From Fen-999 sp044220545 (GTDB taxonomy: Bacteria; Pseudomonadota; Gammaproteobacteria; Burkholderiales; Rhodocyclaceae), in assembly GCA_044220545.1 (NCBI GenBank), contig JBGAQX010000009.1:17187-81186 (forward strand): a stretch of DNA of 64,000 bases, in the 5' to 3' direction. Position numbers and translations under genes: made by a program. The notes under the pieces were generated by a model that ran no database searches, had not been told where the DNA came from, and was given only the letters and a program-made list of their open reading frames with translations. This document shows positions 44,237 through 51,986 of this stretch, one piece after another (within the stretch, counting starts at the first letter, position 1; every line of letters begins with the position of its first letter).

Positions 44237-44815
44237 ATGAACATCAAGTCCACACTCGGCGCCGCGCTTGTCGCTGTAGTCGCCTCGATTTGGTTCTCAG
44301 CGCCGGTGTCGGCGGCGTACGTCGCTATCGACGACAGCGATCTAACGCAGGTGACTATCACCGCTGGCGACTTCGAAGGGGGGTTCAGTGTCAACGGCAG
44401 TCTCCTGACGACAGGACTCGGCAGCAGTGCATCGATTACGCTGGCTGACGGTGGCTACTCGATCTCTGGAAGCTGGATAGACCTCGGGCAGGCCAATGGT
44501 CTGCGGGTAGATATCTTGTTCGCCCTCCTGGGCGATCCCACCTTTACGACCAGTGGAGTTGAATTCGGCGCAACGTCGTCCGCCACGTCCGGATTTGCGA
44601 CACTGAACGGCTCCTTCGGTGGCTACATCGATCCGTCTTCCTATTTCTCTACTGCTCTCCCGACGGTGCTTCAGGACGGACATACCGAGATCGGTGGTTT
44701 GCCTTTTCTGAGCGTCTCGTTCAGGTCGGAGGCGGCGGTCCCGGAGCCAGGTACGCTCGCCCTGCTCGGCTTGGGCCTCGCGGGCATGGCGGTACGGCGC
44801 GGACGCAAGCAGTAG
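44237..44815 (+). CDS. PEP-CTERM sorting domain protein
   Basis: 192 residues. Signal peptide (NIKSTLGAALVAVVASIWFS to 'VSAAYVA'), a Gly/Ser/Thr-rich low-Cys mature domain, and a C-terminal sorting signal 'VPEPGTLALLGLGLAG' followed by the basic tail 'MAVRRGRKQ'. Such proteins are recognised by exosortase (EpsH/XrtA), cut after transport, and often end up in the biofilm matrix; no exosortase is in the window. GAGGGGG is before the ATG at 44237. It lies inside the tRNA-Leu element but looks intact; a strong terminator follows. Confidence 0.9.
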   Translation: MNIKSTLGAALVAVVASIWFSAPVSAAYVAIDDSDLTQVTITAGDFEGGFSVNGSLLTTGLGSSASITLADGGYSISGSWIDLGQANGLRVDILFALLGDPTFTTSGVEFGATSSATSGFATLNGSFGGYIDPSSYFSTALPTVLQDGHTEIGGLPFLSVSFRSEAAVPEPGTLALLGLGLAGMAVRRGRKQ

Positions 44816-44836
44816 CGGACACAATGCCTGACGACA

Positions 44837-44860
44837 AGCCCCGCTTCGGCGGGGCTTTTT
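44837..44860 (+). terminator. Intrinsic terminator after the PEP-CTERM gene
   Basis: AGCCCCGC-TTCG-GCGGGGCT followed by TTTT. UUCG tetraloop, eight-bp stem, 22 bases after the stop codon. Confidence 0.93.
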
Positions 44861-44962
44861 GCTCTTGGGGCTGACCGCCATGGCGTCAACTTCGTCATGC
44901 CGGTAACCGGCAATGTTCCCTGGCGCGTGAGGCTGACACCGAGGTTGACGCCGATACGACAA

Positions 44963-45492
44963 TCAAAGCATGTTCGTCTCCTCGTCGTTGCCCTTTGGCG
45001 CCGCCACCTCGATCGGGCGGTCGAAGTCGGCGAACGCGGGCAGTTGGACCTTGATGTCGGGTACCGGCGTTTCCTTCGGTGCGAATTCCTCCTCCAGGCC
45101 AGCCAGTTCGGGCAAGGTGCCGGCCTGGAGAGAGCGCCCAGTACTTGAGCCAACTCGACTTCACGGGCGCCGCGCGCCGCCAGGTCGAGCAAGCCGACCA
45201 TGACTTTGCGGGCTTGCCGTTCCGGGAGCATCTCGCTGAGTCGCTCCCAGGTCAGTCGGTACTCGGCGCGATGTCCGATTGGCCGCGAGGGGACGTTGTA
45301 GAGGATGCGCTCGACGCTCACCATGCAATACTTGGTGACCCCGGGCTTCGGTCTCTTCAAGCTCGCTGGTTCGGGGGATAGGCCGCGCTCTGAGTGCCGC
45401 GCTCTTCCGTCACCTTCGCCGCTATCCGTCGATTCAGGCGCGCTACCACGTCGGCGATGAAGCGCCGGTAGTCGGTCGGTTCGAAGAAGTTC
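44963..45492 (-). pseudogene. Relic of IS21-family transposase istA
   Basis: On the minus strand, three frames in turn encode pieces of IstA: 'FFEPTDYRRFIADVVARLN' with 'RRIAAKVTEERGT' (45492-45360); 'CMVSVERILYNVPSRPIGHR' then 'RLSEMLPERQARKVMVGLL' (45330-45140); and 'AGTLPELAGLEEEFAPKE' to a stop at 44963. Relative to a full IstA the N-terminal half is gone and a segment after the 'GHR' is deleted, with at least two frameshifts. The very end (GAGGAGACGAACATG) recalls the istA/istB junction. Not functional. Confidence 0.75.
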
Positions 45493-45569
45493 CGGTGCCC
45501 GTGCCCTTCCGCTCTCTGGCGAAGCTTTTCAACTGATGCAAGAGTGGGCAAGGGTTTGCAGCCTGAAGG

Positions 45570-45861
45570 ATGACCGCGTATTTCCCCCATAGAAGCCGGG
45601 AGCCGAAGACGGCGGGGGCGCGTGAGACTTGGGTAAGGACTCTCAATGCCGCCGGTATCTCTGACTTTCGCTGGCATGACCTGCGGCATACGGCCGCGTC
45701 CTACCTTGCTATGAGTGGTGTTTCGCTGGTGAAGATTGCGAAGATATTGGACCACCGCACCCTCGCAACGGTGGCAAGGTTTTCCCCATCTTGCCCCATC
45801 CCATGTTGTTGCTGTCGGTGACAAGCTGGCCGCGAGGCTGTCACTTGGAGGTGGGCAATAG
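45570..45861 (+). pseudogene. C-terminal relic of a tyrosine integrase
   Basis: The frame holds 'DFRWHDLRHTAASYLAMSG', the Arg-His box of phage-type integrases, then 'AKILDHRTLATVARFS'. After 'ARFS' one extra C in TTTTCCCC shifts the frame; reading past it continues 'HLAPSHVVAVGDKLAARLSL' to a stop at 45861. The position of the catalytic Tyr in the 'YAHL/YSHL' motif is Phe here (RFSHL). The N-terminal domain is absent. It is probably the integrase that put the element into tRNA-Leu, now dead by three independent lesions. Confidence 0.85.
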
Positions 45862-45876
45862 CAAAAAGGCTATACT
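45858..45876 (+). promoter_or_regulatory. Promoter/operator of the toxin-antitoxin genes
   Basis: Dyad ATAGC-AAAAAG-GCTAT (45858-45873) overlapping a TATACT -10 hexamer (45871-45876). The arrangement fits autorepression by the antitoxin. The -35 is not clear. Confidence 0.5.
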
Positions 45877-45888
45877 ATGAACCGATGG

Positions 45889-46133
45889 ATGGTAGAGATA
45901 TGCCCACTGGCGGAACCCGAATTGCTGGCCTTGCCTGCCGACATGCGAGCCCGCTTCCTGCACATTGGCGAGCTGCTGGAAGCCTTCGGGCCGATGCGGG
46001 TAGGCATGCCCCATGTGCGCCCCCTGGAGGGCAAGCTATGGGAAATGCGGATGCGGGGGCGCGATGGTATCGCCCGCGCCGTGTATGCCGCCGTTTTGAG
46101 ATCGCCCGGAAACGATTGGAGGCTTTGACGTGA
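45889..46133 (+). pseudogene. RelE/HigB-type toxin gene with internal deletion
   Basis: 'MVEICPLAEPELLALPADMR', 'PHVRPLEGKLWEMRMRGRDG' and 'IARAVYAAV' are the N-terminal two thirds of a phage-derived Gp49/HigB-like toxin. The expected 'GkrvvvlhvFvKKTqKTPr' part is missing. The normal C-terminus 'FEIARKRLEALT' follows directly in a different frame and ends at 46133, where it would overlap the antitoxin start by four bases. In the frame actually read, translation stops at 46128. The catalytic Lys-rich region is lost, so toxin activity should be gone. Confidence 0.8.
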
Positions 46134-46414
46134 AGACCCTCAAGACCATCAAGCGCGGCATGCTTGCCGACGCCGCCATCCGCGTCGAATATGACGCGAT
46201 GGCCGGCGAGTACGCCATCGCCCGCGAACTCATTGCCGCCCGCACCCGTGCTGGCCTGTCGCAAAGCGAAGTCGCGCAGCGCATGGGCACGACGCAAAGC
46301 GTGGTAGCGCGATTGGAGAGCGGCAAGCGCCCCCCGTCCATGCGTACCGTGGAACGCTTCGCGCAAGCCGTCGGCGGCCATGCCGTCCTGCGGATCGAGG
46401 GTGTGACCACATGA
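46130..46414 (+). CDS. XRE-family antitoxin (HigA-like)
   Basis: 94 residues with a GTG start. The HTH 'LSQSEVAQRMGTTQSVVARL' is the XRE/Cro domain (about residues 40-75), with 'ESGKRPPSMRTVERFAQAVG' following. The ancestral toxin stop overlaps this start (GTGA), the normal coupling for higBA-like modules. The gene looks intact although its toxin is damaged. It may still repress its own promoter. Confidence 0.88.
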   Translation: MKTLKTIKRGMLADAAIRVEYDAMAGEYAIARELIAARTRAGLSQSEVAQRMGTTQSVVARLESGKRPPSMRTVERFAQAVGGHAVLRIEGVTT

Positions 46415-46439
46415 CCTGATTCCGCGGCAAGGTGGGTCT

Positions 46440-46488
46440 GACTCAAAATCCGCCGCCGCAAGGTGTGTGGGTTCGAGTCCCACTCCCG
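46440..46488 (+). repeat. attR-like 49-bp direct repeat (3' part of tRNA-Leu)
   Basis: Identical to 43916-43964. After the repeat the sequence departs (CGCCCGCGG instead of GCACCA), so no functional tRNA is formed here. Confidence 0.9.
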
Positions 46489-46742
46489 CGCCCGCGGATA
46501 CCCGAAGCAAAGCGTAAGCAGATGTAAGTGACCGGAACCACTGGGCTGCCAGGGCATCTCATCATTCGAGCCCTACGCATGAGGCTCGCCTCTCGCCCCC
46601 TAAGGCTTCCTCCTCCCCTTGGCCTTGGGGGGTTGTTTTTTGTGCAGTGCCAGCAATTCGGCGTGACGCCGAACAAGAAGACGCCACCCAGGGGGTGGCG
46701 TCTTCTACTTGCGGCAGCACAATTCCCGGCACCACCAGAAAG
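46489..46742. other. Stretch between the element and the dodecin relic, no gene seen
   Basis: No supported gene. It holds a pyrimidine-rich segment (46588-46640) and the hairpin at 46677-46705. The 11 bases TCCCGGCACCA at 46724-46734 equal the tRNA-Leu 3' end, possibly by chance. Confidence 0.5.
46677..46705 (-). terminator. Hairpin after the dodecin relic
   Basis: A perfect 13-bp stem GAAGACGCCACCC/GGGTGGCGTCTTC with a 3-base loop, about 40 bases after the dodecin stop on the minus strand. The T-rich tract is short, so termination strength is uncertain. Confidence 0.6.
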
Positions 46743-47052
46743 TCACTTGCCCTTCGTCTTCGCCTTCTTCTTGCCGTCGACGTCGTACTTGAAGGAAAGA
46801 CTGACGCGTGCCCGAAAGGCCACGACCTCGCCCTTGTCGATCACCGTGTCGAGCTTGGTGATCTCGGCGATGCGCAGGTCCCGAACGCTTTCGCCGGGCG
46901 GCTTTGATCGCATTGGTCGCGGCATCCTCCCACGACTTCTTGCTGGTGCCGACCACTTCGATGATCTTGTAGACGCTATTGCTCATCTCCTGCCTCCGTT
47001 CCTTCCTGTTTGTCGGAAGGTCACTCTATTCCCGCCGAGGGGCAACCTCAAC
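46742..47052 (-). repeat. Direct repeat, copy A (dodecin gene plus upstream region)
   Basis: Near-identical to 50416-50659 except for a segment of about 60 bases that copy B lacks and a few point differences. It includes about 65 bases upstream of the start codon, with 'CTCCGTTCCTTCCTGTTTG' identical in both. Confidence 0.9.
46743..46986 (-). pseudogene. Dodecin gene broken by a +1 frameshift
   Basis: 'MSNSVYKIIEVVGTSKKSWE' then 'DAATNAIKAA' is a normal dodecin N-terminus. In the run GCCGCCCGGCG an extra C shifts the frame; the adjacent frame then supplies 'GESVRDLRIAEITKLDTVID', 'KGEVVAFRARVSLSFKYDVD' and a Lys-rich tail to the stop at 46743. Restored length would be 80 residues. Dodecins are small dodecameric flavin-binding proteins. 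A second, differently damaged copy lies at 50417-50593. A sequencing error in the C run cannot be excluded. Confidence 0.85.
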
Positions 47053-47072
47053 CCGGCGCGGTCGTGTTGTCT

Positions 47073-50000
47073 TCACTTCTTCCGCGCAGCGAGCCAGCGC
47101 AACAGCACTTGCTTGAGGAATTCAGGTTTGACAGGTTTGACGATGAAATCATTCATGCCCGCTTCCAGGCAATGCTCACGGTCTTCCGCAAAGACGTTGG
47201 CCGTCATCGCCAGAATGGGAAGATCCGACTTTCCGGGTATCCGGCGGATCAGCCGAGTCGCCTCGATCCCATCCATCACGGGCATCTGCATGTCCATCAG
47301 GATCAATGCGTAGTTGTTCAACCGCACCTTGTCCAGCGCCACCGCGCCATTCTCCGCCAGGTCCACCTTGAGCCCGGCATCTTCCAGGAACATCATCGCC
47401 ACTTCCTGGTTGATCGGTTCGTCCTCGACCAGCAGAATCCGTGCCCCCGCGTGTTCGCGCCGGAGAACCGCATCGGCTTCCTGACCCGCGGTCTCTTCGA
47501 TTGCGGCCCGCGGCCTGCCCTTGCCCAGACGCGCTGTCAGCCAGAATGTACTGCCCTGGCCGACCGCGCTCTCCACGCCGGCTTCACCGCCCATCAACTG
47601 GGCGAGGCGCCTCGTGATGACAAGGCCAAGCCCGGTGCCGCCGTACTTGCGCGTCGTCGAGCTATCGGCTTGCTCGAACGCGCCGAACATTCGGCTTTGT
47701 TGTTCCGGTGTCATGCCGATGCCGGTGTCGCCGACCGAGAAGCGCAGCAGGTAGTCGTCCGCACGCTCTTCCATCAGTTGGCAGGCGAGTGAAATGCCGC
47801 CCTGGTCGGTGAACTTGATGGCGTTGCCCAGGTAGTTGATGAGGGCCTGCGCCAGCCTTGTGGGGTCACCGCGCAGGGCTTGCGGGGCGCCGGCGATCAG
47901 GAGCCTGAATTGAAGTCCCTTGGCGTGTATGCGGTCGCCGACGATGGCGGTGATATCGCAAATCAGATCCGGCAGCGTGAAGTTGATCTGTTCCAGTTGC
48001 AGCTTGCCGGTTTCGATCTTGGCGAGGTCGAGGATGTCGTTGATGATGCCCAGCAGATGCTTGCCGGAGACTTCGATCTTGTCGAGATAGTCGAGCTGTT
48101 GCGGCGTCAGGCCGCTGCGGCGCAGCACACTCGCCATGCCGAGCACGCCGTTCATCGGCGTCCTGATTTCGTGACTCATGTTGGCCAGAAAGGCGCTCTT
48201 GGCGATGTTCGCGGCTTCCGCGGCCTCCTTGGCAAGGCTGAGCTCCTGCGTTCTGGCCCGCACCAGATCCTCCAGGTGCTTGCGGTGCGCCTCGAGTTCC
48301 AGTTCCGCCTGCTGGCGCTCGGCGATCATTCTGGATTGCCGGATGGTGCTGAAACTGAGGGTCGAAATGATCTCGGCCAGCTTCGAGTAGAAACGCATGC
48401 CGGTTTCCACTCTTTCCCGGCTGAAACGCGGCACCCGGGCGAGCGCCGCAAGGTATTCCGCCTCGTCGAATCCGTAGCGCCGCGCCTGCTCGCGGAACAG
48501 TTCCACATCGGGTGTCTCGCCCTCGTAGAAAAACTGGCCGATGAAGACATTGCCGACATGCCGGTCGGCGATCATGAGGGGGGTGACCATATCCCACATG
48601 TTGTTCTTGCAGTGATAGGCCTTGAAGGTTCCAGGCGGCACGCCTCGGGTCAGGATGGTGTCGCTTTCGATGCAGTTCTCGCGGCTTGCGGCATGGCACC
48701 GGTGGAATTTTGTGCAGATATCCTGCCAGCCGACCGCCACCAGCACCTTGCCCGAAATATCGAGGATCGCCCCGAGCATGCCGGTAAGCTGAAAAAAATC
48801 TTCCATCAGCGCTTGCAGCATTTCGACATCGATGATGTCCGCGAGCTGGAGCGTGCCGATGTCGCCTTCCGGTTCGGTGATGGCCTTGAGCTTGTGGCGA
48901 ATGGTGGCCTCGCTCTGCCGCAATGCCGATTCCGACTTCTTGCGCTCGGTGATGTCGCGCACGATGGCCCACATCGCTTCGGGCTGTCCCTCGGCGCCGC
49001 GCAGCAGGAAAGTTCTCAGTTCCACCGGAAAGACCGTGCCGTCCTTGCGGATGTATTCCTTCTCATACACCGCCGATTGGCCGCGGGGCAGAATCTGCTC
49101 CGCGACGATGCGCGCTTCCATCTCGTGCCACCGCTGTGGCGTCAGCTCCACATAAGTCAGCTGGCGCAATTCCTCGTCCGTGTAGCCGAGCATGTTCCGG
49201 TAGGCCGGATTGAACTCGAGCAGACGTCCCGACATGTCGACCATGACATAGGCATCCCGCAGGCTGTCATGCAGGCGCCGGTACTTGATTTCGCTTTCGC
49301 GTTGCGCCGCCTCGGCCTGTTTGCGTCGGGTCACGTCGATGCAAATACCGGCCATGCGGCGCGGCGTGCCGTCCTCGTCGTAGCTCGTATCGCCATAGGC
49401 GTCGATCCAGCGTATCTCGCCACCGGGACGCAAGACACGATACTGGTTGAGCAACGGCTGGTGAGCGCGTATCGACGCGGTGATGGTGTCTTCCGCCGCC
49501 CGGCGGTCGTCGGGGTGCAATGCGCCACGCCAGGTTTCAAAACTGGCCGTGGCGGTCGTCGGGTCCAGGCCGAAGAGTTGAAACAGCTCCGCCGACCAGT
49601 TCAGCGCGCCAGTGGCCATGTCCCAATCCCAGGTGCCGGCTCCCCCGGCGCGCTGGGCCAGGGTCAGTGCTTCAGCCTGCCGATGCATCTCCTCGTCACG
49701 TTGCTTGCGTTCGGTGATGACGTCGAATATGGCGACGAAGTGGTCCTGCCGGGGGCTGTACACCGAAACGGCGAACCATTGCTGAAGCGACGCCAGGTAT
49801 CTCTCGAAGCGCTCGGGCTTGCCGCTGCGGGCCACGCGCCCGTAGATGGTCAACAGTTCCTGGTCGGTTTCCCGAATACCCGGAATGACTTCGCTGACGC
49901 GTCTACCCACCACTTCGCCCAGGCCGGTCTGGGTATGGAAGGCCGGGTTGGTGTAAAGATAGACGAAGTCGGTCGGCCGATCGCCGTCGAACACCATCCG

Positions 50001-50156
50001 GCAATACGCGACGCCGTTGATCAGGTTGTCGAGCAGGTTGGCGGATGCGTCCGCTGGCAGTCCGCTTTCGGAATGCATTGAACCAGTTTGCGCGGGCCGT
50101 GATATCGAGTCTGTATCGGAATGAATATCGGCCATCGTCCATGCCCCCGCGGTCAT
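47073..50156 (-). CDS. PAS/PocR hybrid sensor histidine kinase with receiver domain
   Basis: 1027 residues, no TM helix. In order: three PAS(/PAC) domains in the first about 410 residues; a PocR-type sensory domain ('IIDVEMLQALMEDFFQLTG', 'KFHRCHAASRENCIESD', 'YHCKNNMWDMVTPL' with clustered Cys/His); a coiled segment; HisKA with 'ANMSHEIRTPMNGVLGMAS'; HATPase_c ('GDPTRLAQALINYLGNAIKF', 'GTGLGLVITRRLAQLM'); and a C-terminal receiver with Asp about 955 in 'LILMDMQMPVMDG'. The PocR Cys set may sense a hydrocarbon-like ligand or metal/redox state; this is inference. ATGs at 50213 and 50156 are possible; AGGAAG at five bases favours 50156. No response regulator gene adjoins it. Confidence 0.9.
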   Translation of the reverse strand: MTAGAWTMADIHSDTDSISRPAQTGSMHSESGLPADASANLLDNLINGVAYCRMVFDGDRPTDFVYLYTNPAFHTQTGLGEVVGRRVSEVIPGIRETDQELLTIYGRVARSGKPERFERYLASLQQWFAVSVYSPRQDHFVAIFDVITERKQRDEEMHRQAEALTLAQRAGGAGTWDWDMATGALNWSAELFQLFGLDPTTATASFETWRGALHPDDRRAAEDTITASIRAHQPLLNQYRVLRPGGEIRWIDAYGDTSYDEDGTPRRMAGICIDVTRRKQAEAAQRESEIKYRRLHDSLRDAYVMVDMSGRLLEFNPAYRNMLGYTDEELRQLTYVELTPQRWHEMEARIVAEQILPRGQSAVYEKEYIRKDGTVFPVELRTFLLRGAEGQPEAMWAIVRDITERKKSESALRQSEATIRHKLKAITEPEGDIGTLQLADIIDVEMLQALMEDFFQLTGMLGAILDISGKVLVAVGWQDICTKFHRCHAASRENCIESDTILTRGVPPGTFKAYHCKNNMWDMVTPLMIADRHVGNVFIGQFFYEGETPDVELFREQARRYGFDEAEYLAALARVPRFSRERVETGMRFYSKLAEIISTLSFSTIRQSRMIAERQQAELELEAHRKHLEDLVRARTQELSLAKEAAEAANIAKSAFLANMSHEIRTPMNGVLGMASVLRRSGLTPQQLDYLDKIEVSGKHLLGIINDILDLAKIETGKLQLEQINFTLPDLICDITAIVGDRIHAKGLQFRLLIAGAPQALRGDPTRLAQALINYLGNAIKFTDQGGISLACQLMEERADDYLLRFSVGDTGIGMTPEQQSRMFGAFEQADSSTTRKYGGTGLGLVITRRLAQLMGGEAGVESAVGQGSTFWLTARLGKGRPRAAIEETAGQEADAVLRREHAGARILLVEDEPINQEVAMMFLEDAGLKVDLAENGAVALDKVRLNNYALILMDMQMPVMDGIEATRLIRRIPGKSDLPILAMTANVFAEDREHCLEAGMNDFIVKPVKPEFLKQVLLRWLAARKK

Positions 50157-50350
50157 CGAAGCTTCCTGACTATATGTTTTTTCGGCCAGCCTTGTTACTT
50201 GGCCATTTTCCACCTATTTGCCGTCCACAGGAATTGACTCCGGCAAGGAGATGACCGGACGAACCGCCTTAGCCGCCACGGGGCGTCAGCATCGCGACGG
50301 ACGTTTCGATACGCCGGCGGTGGACAGGTCACGGCTGGCGGCGGCCGAAG

Positions 50351-50378
50351 AAAAATCGCCACCCGGGGATGGCGATTT
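50351..50378 (-). terminator. Intrinsic terminator after dodecin copy B
   Basis: On the minus strand AAATCGCCA-(8)-TGGCGATTT followed by T residues, 38 bases after the stop at 50417. Confidence 0.8.
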
Positions 50379-50415
50379 CTTCATGCGCGGCGCGGCTGCC
50401 CGCTATCGCTCGTGA

Positions 50416-50659
50416 GTCACTTCTTCGCCTTCTTCTTGCCGTCGACGTCGTACTTGAAGGAAAGACTGACGCGTGCCCGAAAGGCCACGACCTCGCCCTT
50501 GTCGATCACCGTGTCGAGCTTGGTGATCTCGGCGATGCGCAGGTCCCGAACGCTTTCGCCGACTTCGATGATCTTATAGACGCTGTTGCTCATCTCTCGC
50601 CTCCGTTCCTTCCTGTTTGTCGGAAGGTCACTCTATACCCGCAGAGGAGCAACCTCAAC
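50416..50659 (-). repeat. Direct repeat, copy B (shortened dodecin gene plus upstream region)
   Basis: Partner of 46742-47052, same orientation. The two copies bracket the hybrid kinase gene. Confidence 0.9.
50417..50593 (-). CDS. Dodecin-like protein with internal in-frame deletion
   Basis: 58 residues: 'MSNSVYKIIEV' joins directly to 'GESVRDLRIAEITKLDTVID' and 'KGEVVAFRARVSLSFKYDVD', ending KKKAKK. Compared with the frame-restored copy A, the segment VGTSKKSWEDAATNAIKAA (19 residues, the single helix of the dodecin fold) is missing; the rest is the same. The open frame is intact, but without the helix the dodecamer should not form. It may be a relic that happens to stay in frame or a new small protein. 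Its upstream region is the same as copy A's, and it has its own terminator. Confidence 0.75.
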   Translation of the reverse strand: MSNSVYKIIEVGESVRDLRIAEITKLDTVIDKGEVVAFRARVSLSFKYDVDGKKKAKK

Positions 50660-50672
50660 ATCGACGGTGTCG

Positions 50673-51986
50673 TCAAGGCAAGCCTGGCGTGCCGAGCCCG
50701 ATGACAAAGCGATGCTTGCCGGACATCGTGCGCGGGATTTCGGCGACGTGGTTCAGTTCGAACACGATTCCCGCATCGACATCCCGATGAATGCTTTCCC
50801 GCAACGAATTGGTGGTGTCGGCGCCGAGAGCGGGCGAGGCGACCACGCTGAGCACCATCCGGTCCGGCGCGGTCTGCCGCCACTGGTACTGGCGGATCTG
50901 CGTCAGGCCATAGAGCAGGCGGTTGAAGTATGACGGATGAACCGTCTTGCCGTTGGGCGCGCGGATCAGGTCGTTCTGTCGGCAGATGCCCATCTCCATC
51001 AGCGGGAACGGCCAGCCGCAGTGACATTCTCCATCGAGCAGGCGGCCCGAATCGCCGATGTCGTAGCGGATCATCGGCATCAACCGGTTGGTCAGCGAAG
51101 TGACCAGCAGGCGCTCGTTGGCGGTCGACTCGAGATACACCATGTCGGTGAAGACATGCATGTGGCCGCGACGGCATTCGCAGGCGATGTTGGGCACCTC
51201 GCGACTGCCGTACTGGTTGAACACGCGGCACGAGAAGGCGCGCTCGATCAACTCGCGCTGGCCGTCTTCCAGCACTTCGGCGGTCGAGTAGACGCCGATC
51301 AGCGACTTCGGCGGCGCAATGCGCTCGTCGATGACGAAACGCGCCAGTTCCGCGAGAATCGACGCATAGCCCTGTAGCAGCACCGGCCGGTAGGACCGGA
51401 TGATGTCGGCCCAATCGCGCAATTGGCGCTCCGTGTACTCGAAGGCGGCGATGGTGCGCTCGGCGGCGATGAAGTCGCCGTAGCCCGCGCCGAACACGCC
51501 GCCGCTGACCGTATCCTGCCGGGCGCCCCAGAAATTGAGGATCTTCTGGCCAGGTCGCCACCCTGAGCCCATGTAGCTGCGCATCATGCCGGCGCGCATC
51601 AGCTCGTGCTTGGCGTCGTCGTACCAGAAGGCCAGCGGTCTTCCGGTCGAGCCGCCGGTGTGGCCGATCCTGCTGGTCTTGCGGTCGGCTTCGCGCACCA
51701 GCAGGTCGTCGAGATGCGCGGTGACGTCGTCCTTGGTCAGCAGGGGCAGGTCGCTCAGGGCGAAGCCGCCATCGGCGATGCCGGCAATCCCCGCATAGCG
51801 GTCGCGGTAGTAGTTGGTGTGCCGGGCGGCGAAGGCCACGATGGCCACCAGATCGTCGTGTCGCCTGGCCAATATCCGGTCGGGGGCCACGCGCTGGTTG
51901 GCGAGCAGTTCGGCCAATCGGGCGTAGCGATCCGGCCGCTGCCGACGGTGCAGCGCGCGGCGCAGCGCCTCAAGGGCGCCGGGCAT
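50673..51986 (-). CDS. PaaK/CapK-like adenylate-forming ligase
   Basis: 437 residues of the phenylacetate-CoA ligase/CapK group: P-loop-like 'GHTGGSTGRPLAFWYDD', 'LQGYASILAELARFV', 'FNQYGSREVPNIACEC' and 'IRYDIGDSGRL'. The CxC/CxCG pattern ('CECRRGHMHVF', 'GECHCGWPF') recalls a zinc site found in CapK-type members of polysaccharide clusters. It should activate a carboxylate as an acyl-adenylate; the substrate is unknown. It overlaps the glycosyltransferase-like gene by 17 bases. ATG 51986 was chosen; upstream sequence in frame is Arg/Ser-rich noise. Confidence 0.82.
   Translation of the reverse strand: MPGALEALRRALHRRQRPDRYARLAELLANQRVAPDRILARRHDDLVAIVAFAARHTNYYRDRYAGIAGIADGGFALSDLPLLTKDDVTAHLDDLLVREADRKTSRIGHTGGSTGRPLAFWYDDAKHELMRAGMMRSYMGSGWRPGQKILNFWGARQDTVSGGVFGAGYGDFIAAERTIAAFEYTERQLRDWADIIRSYRPVLLQGYASILAELARFVIDERIAPPKSLIGVYSTAEVLEDGQRELIERAFSCRVFNQYGSREVPNIACECRRGHMHVFTDMVYLESTANERLLVTSLTNRLMPMIRYDIGDSGRLLDGECHCGWPFPLMEMGICRQNDLIRAPNGKTVHPSYFNRLLYGLTQIRQYQWRQTAPDRMVLSVVASPALGADTTNSLRESIHRDVDAGIVFELNHVAEIPRTMSGKHRFVIGLGTPGLP

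Larger units (their letters stand above)
43965..46488. mobile_element. Decayed integrated element at tRNA-Leu
   Basis: About 2.5 kb bounded by the two 49-bp tRNA-derived repeats. Inside are a PEP-CTERM gene, an IS21 istA relic, a tyrosine-integrase relic, a damaged RelE/HigB-type toxin gene and its intact XRE antitoxin. 43971-44236 holds no gene that I can support. Almost every mobility function is broken, so it should be immobile. Its original size is unknown; internal deletion is likely. Confidence 0.8.

Noticed and set aside
46724..46734. TCCCGGCACCA, the same as the tRNA-Leu 3' end
   Set aside because: Eleven bases in GC-rich DNA can occur by chance, and the matching 5' acceptor strand is absent; a split att site cannot be shown.
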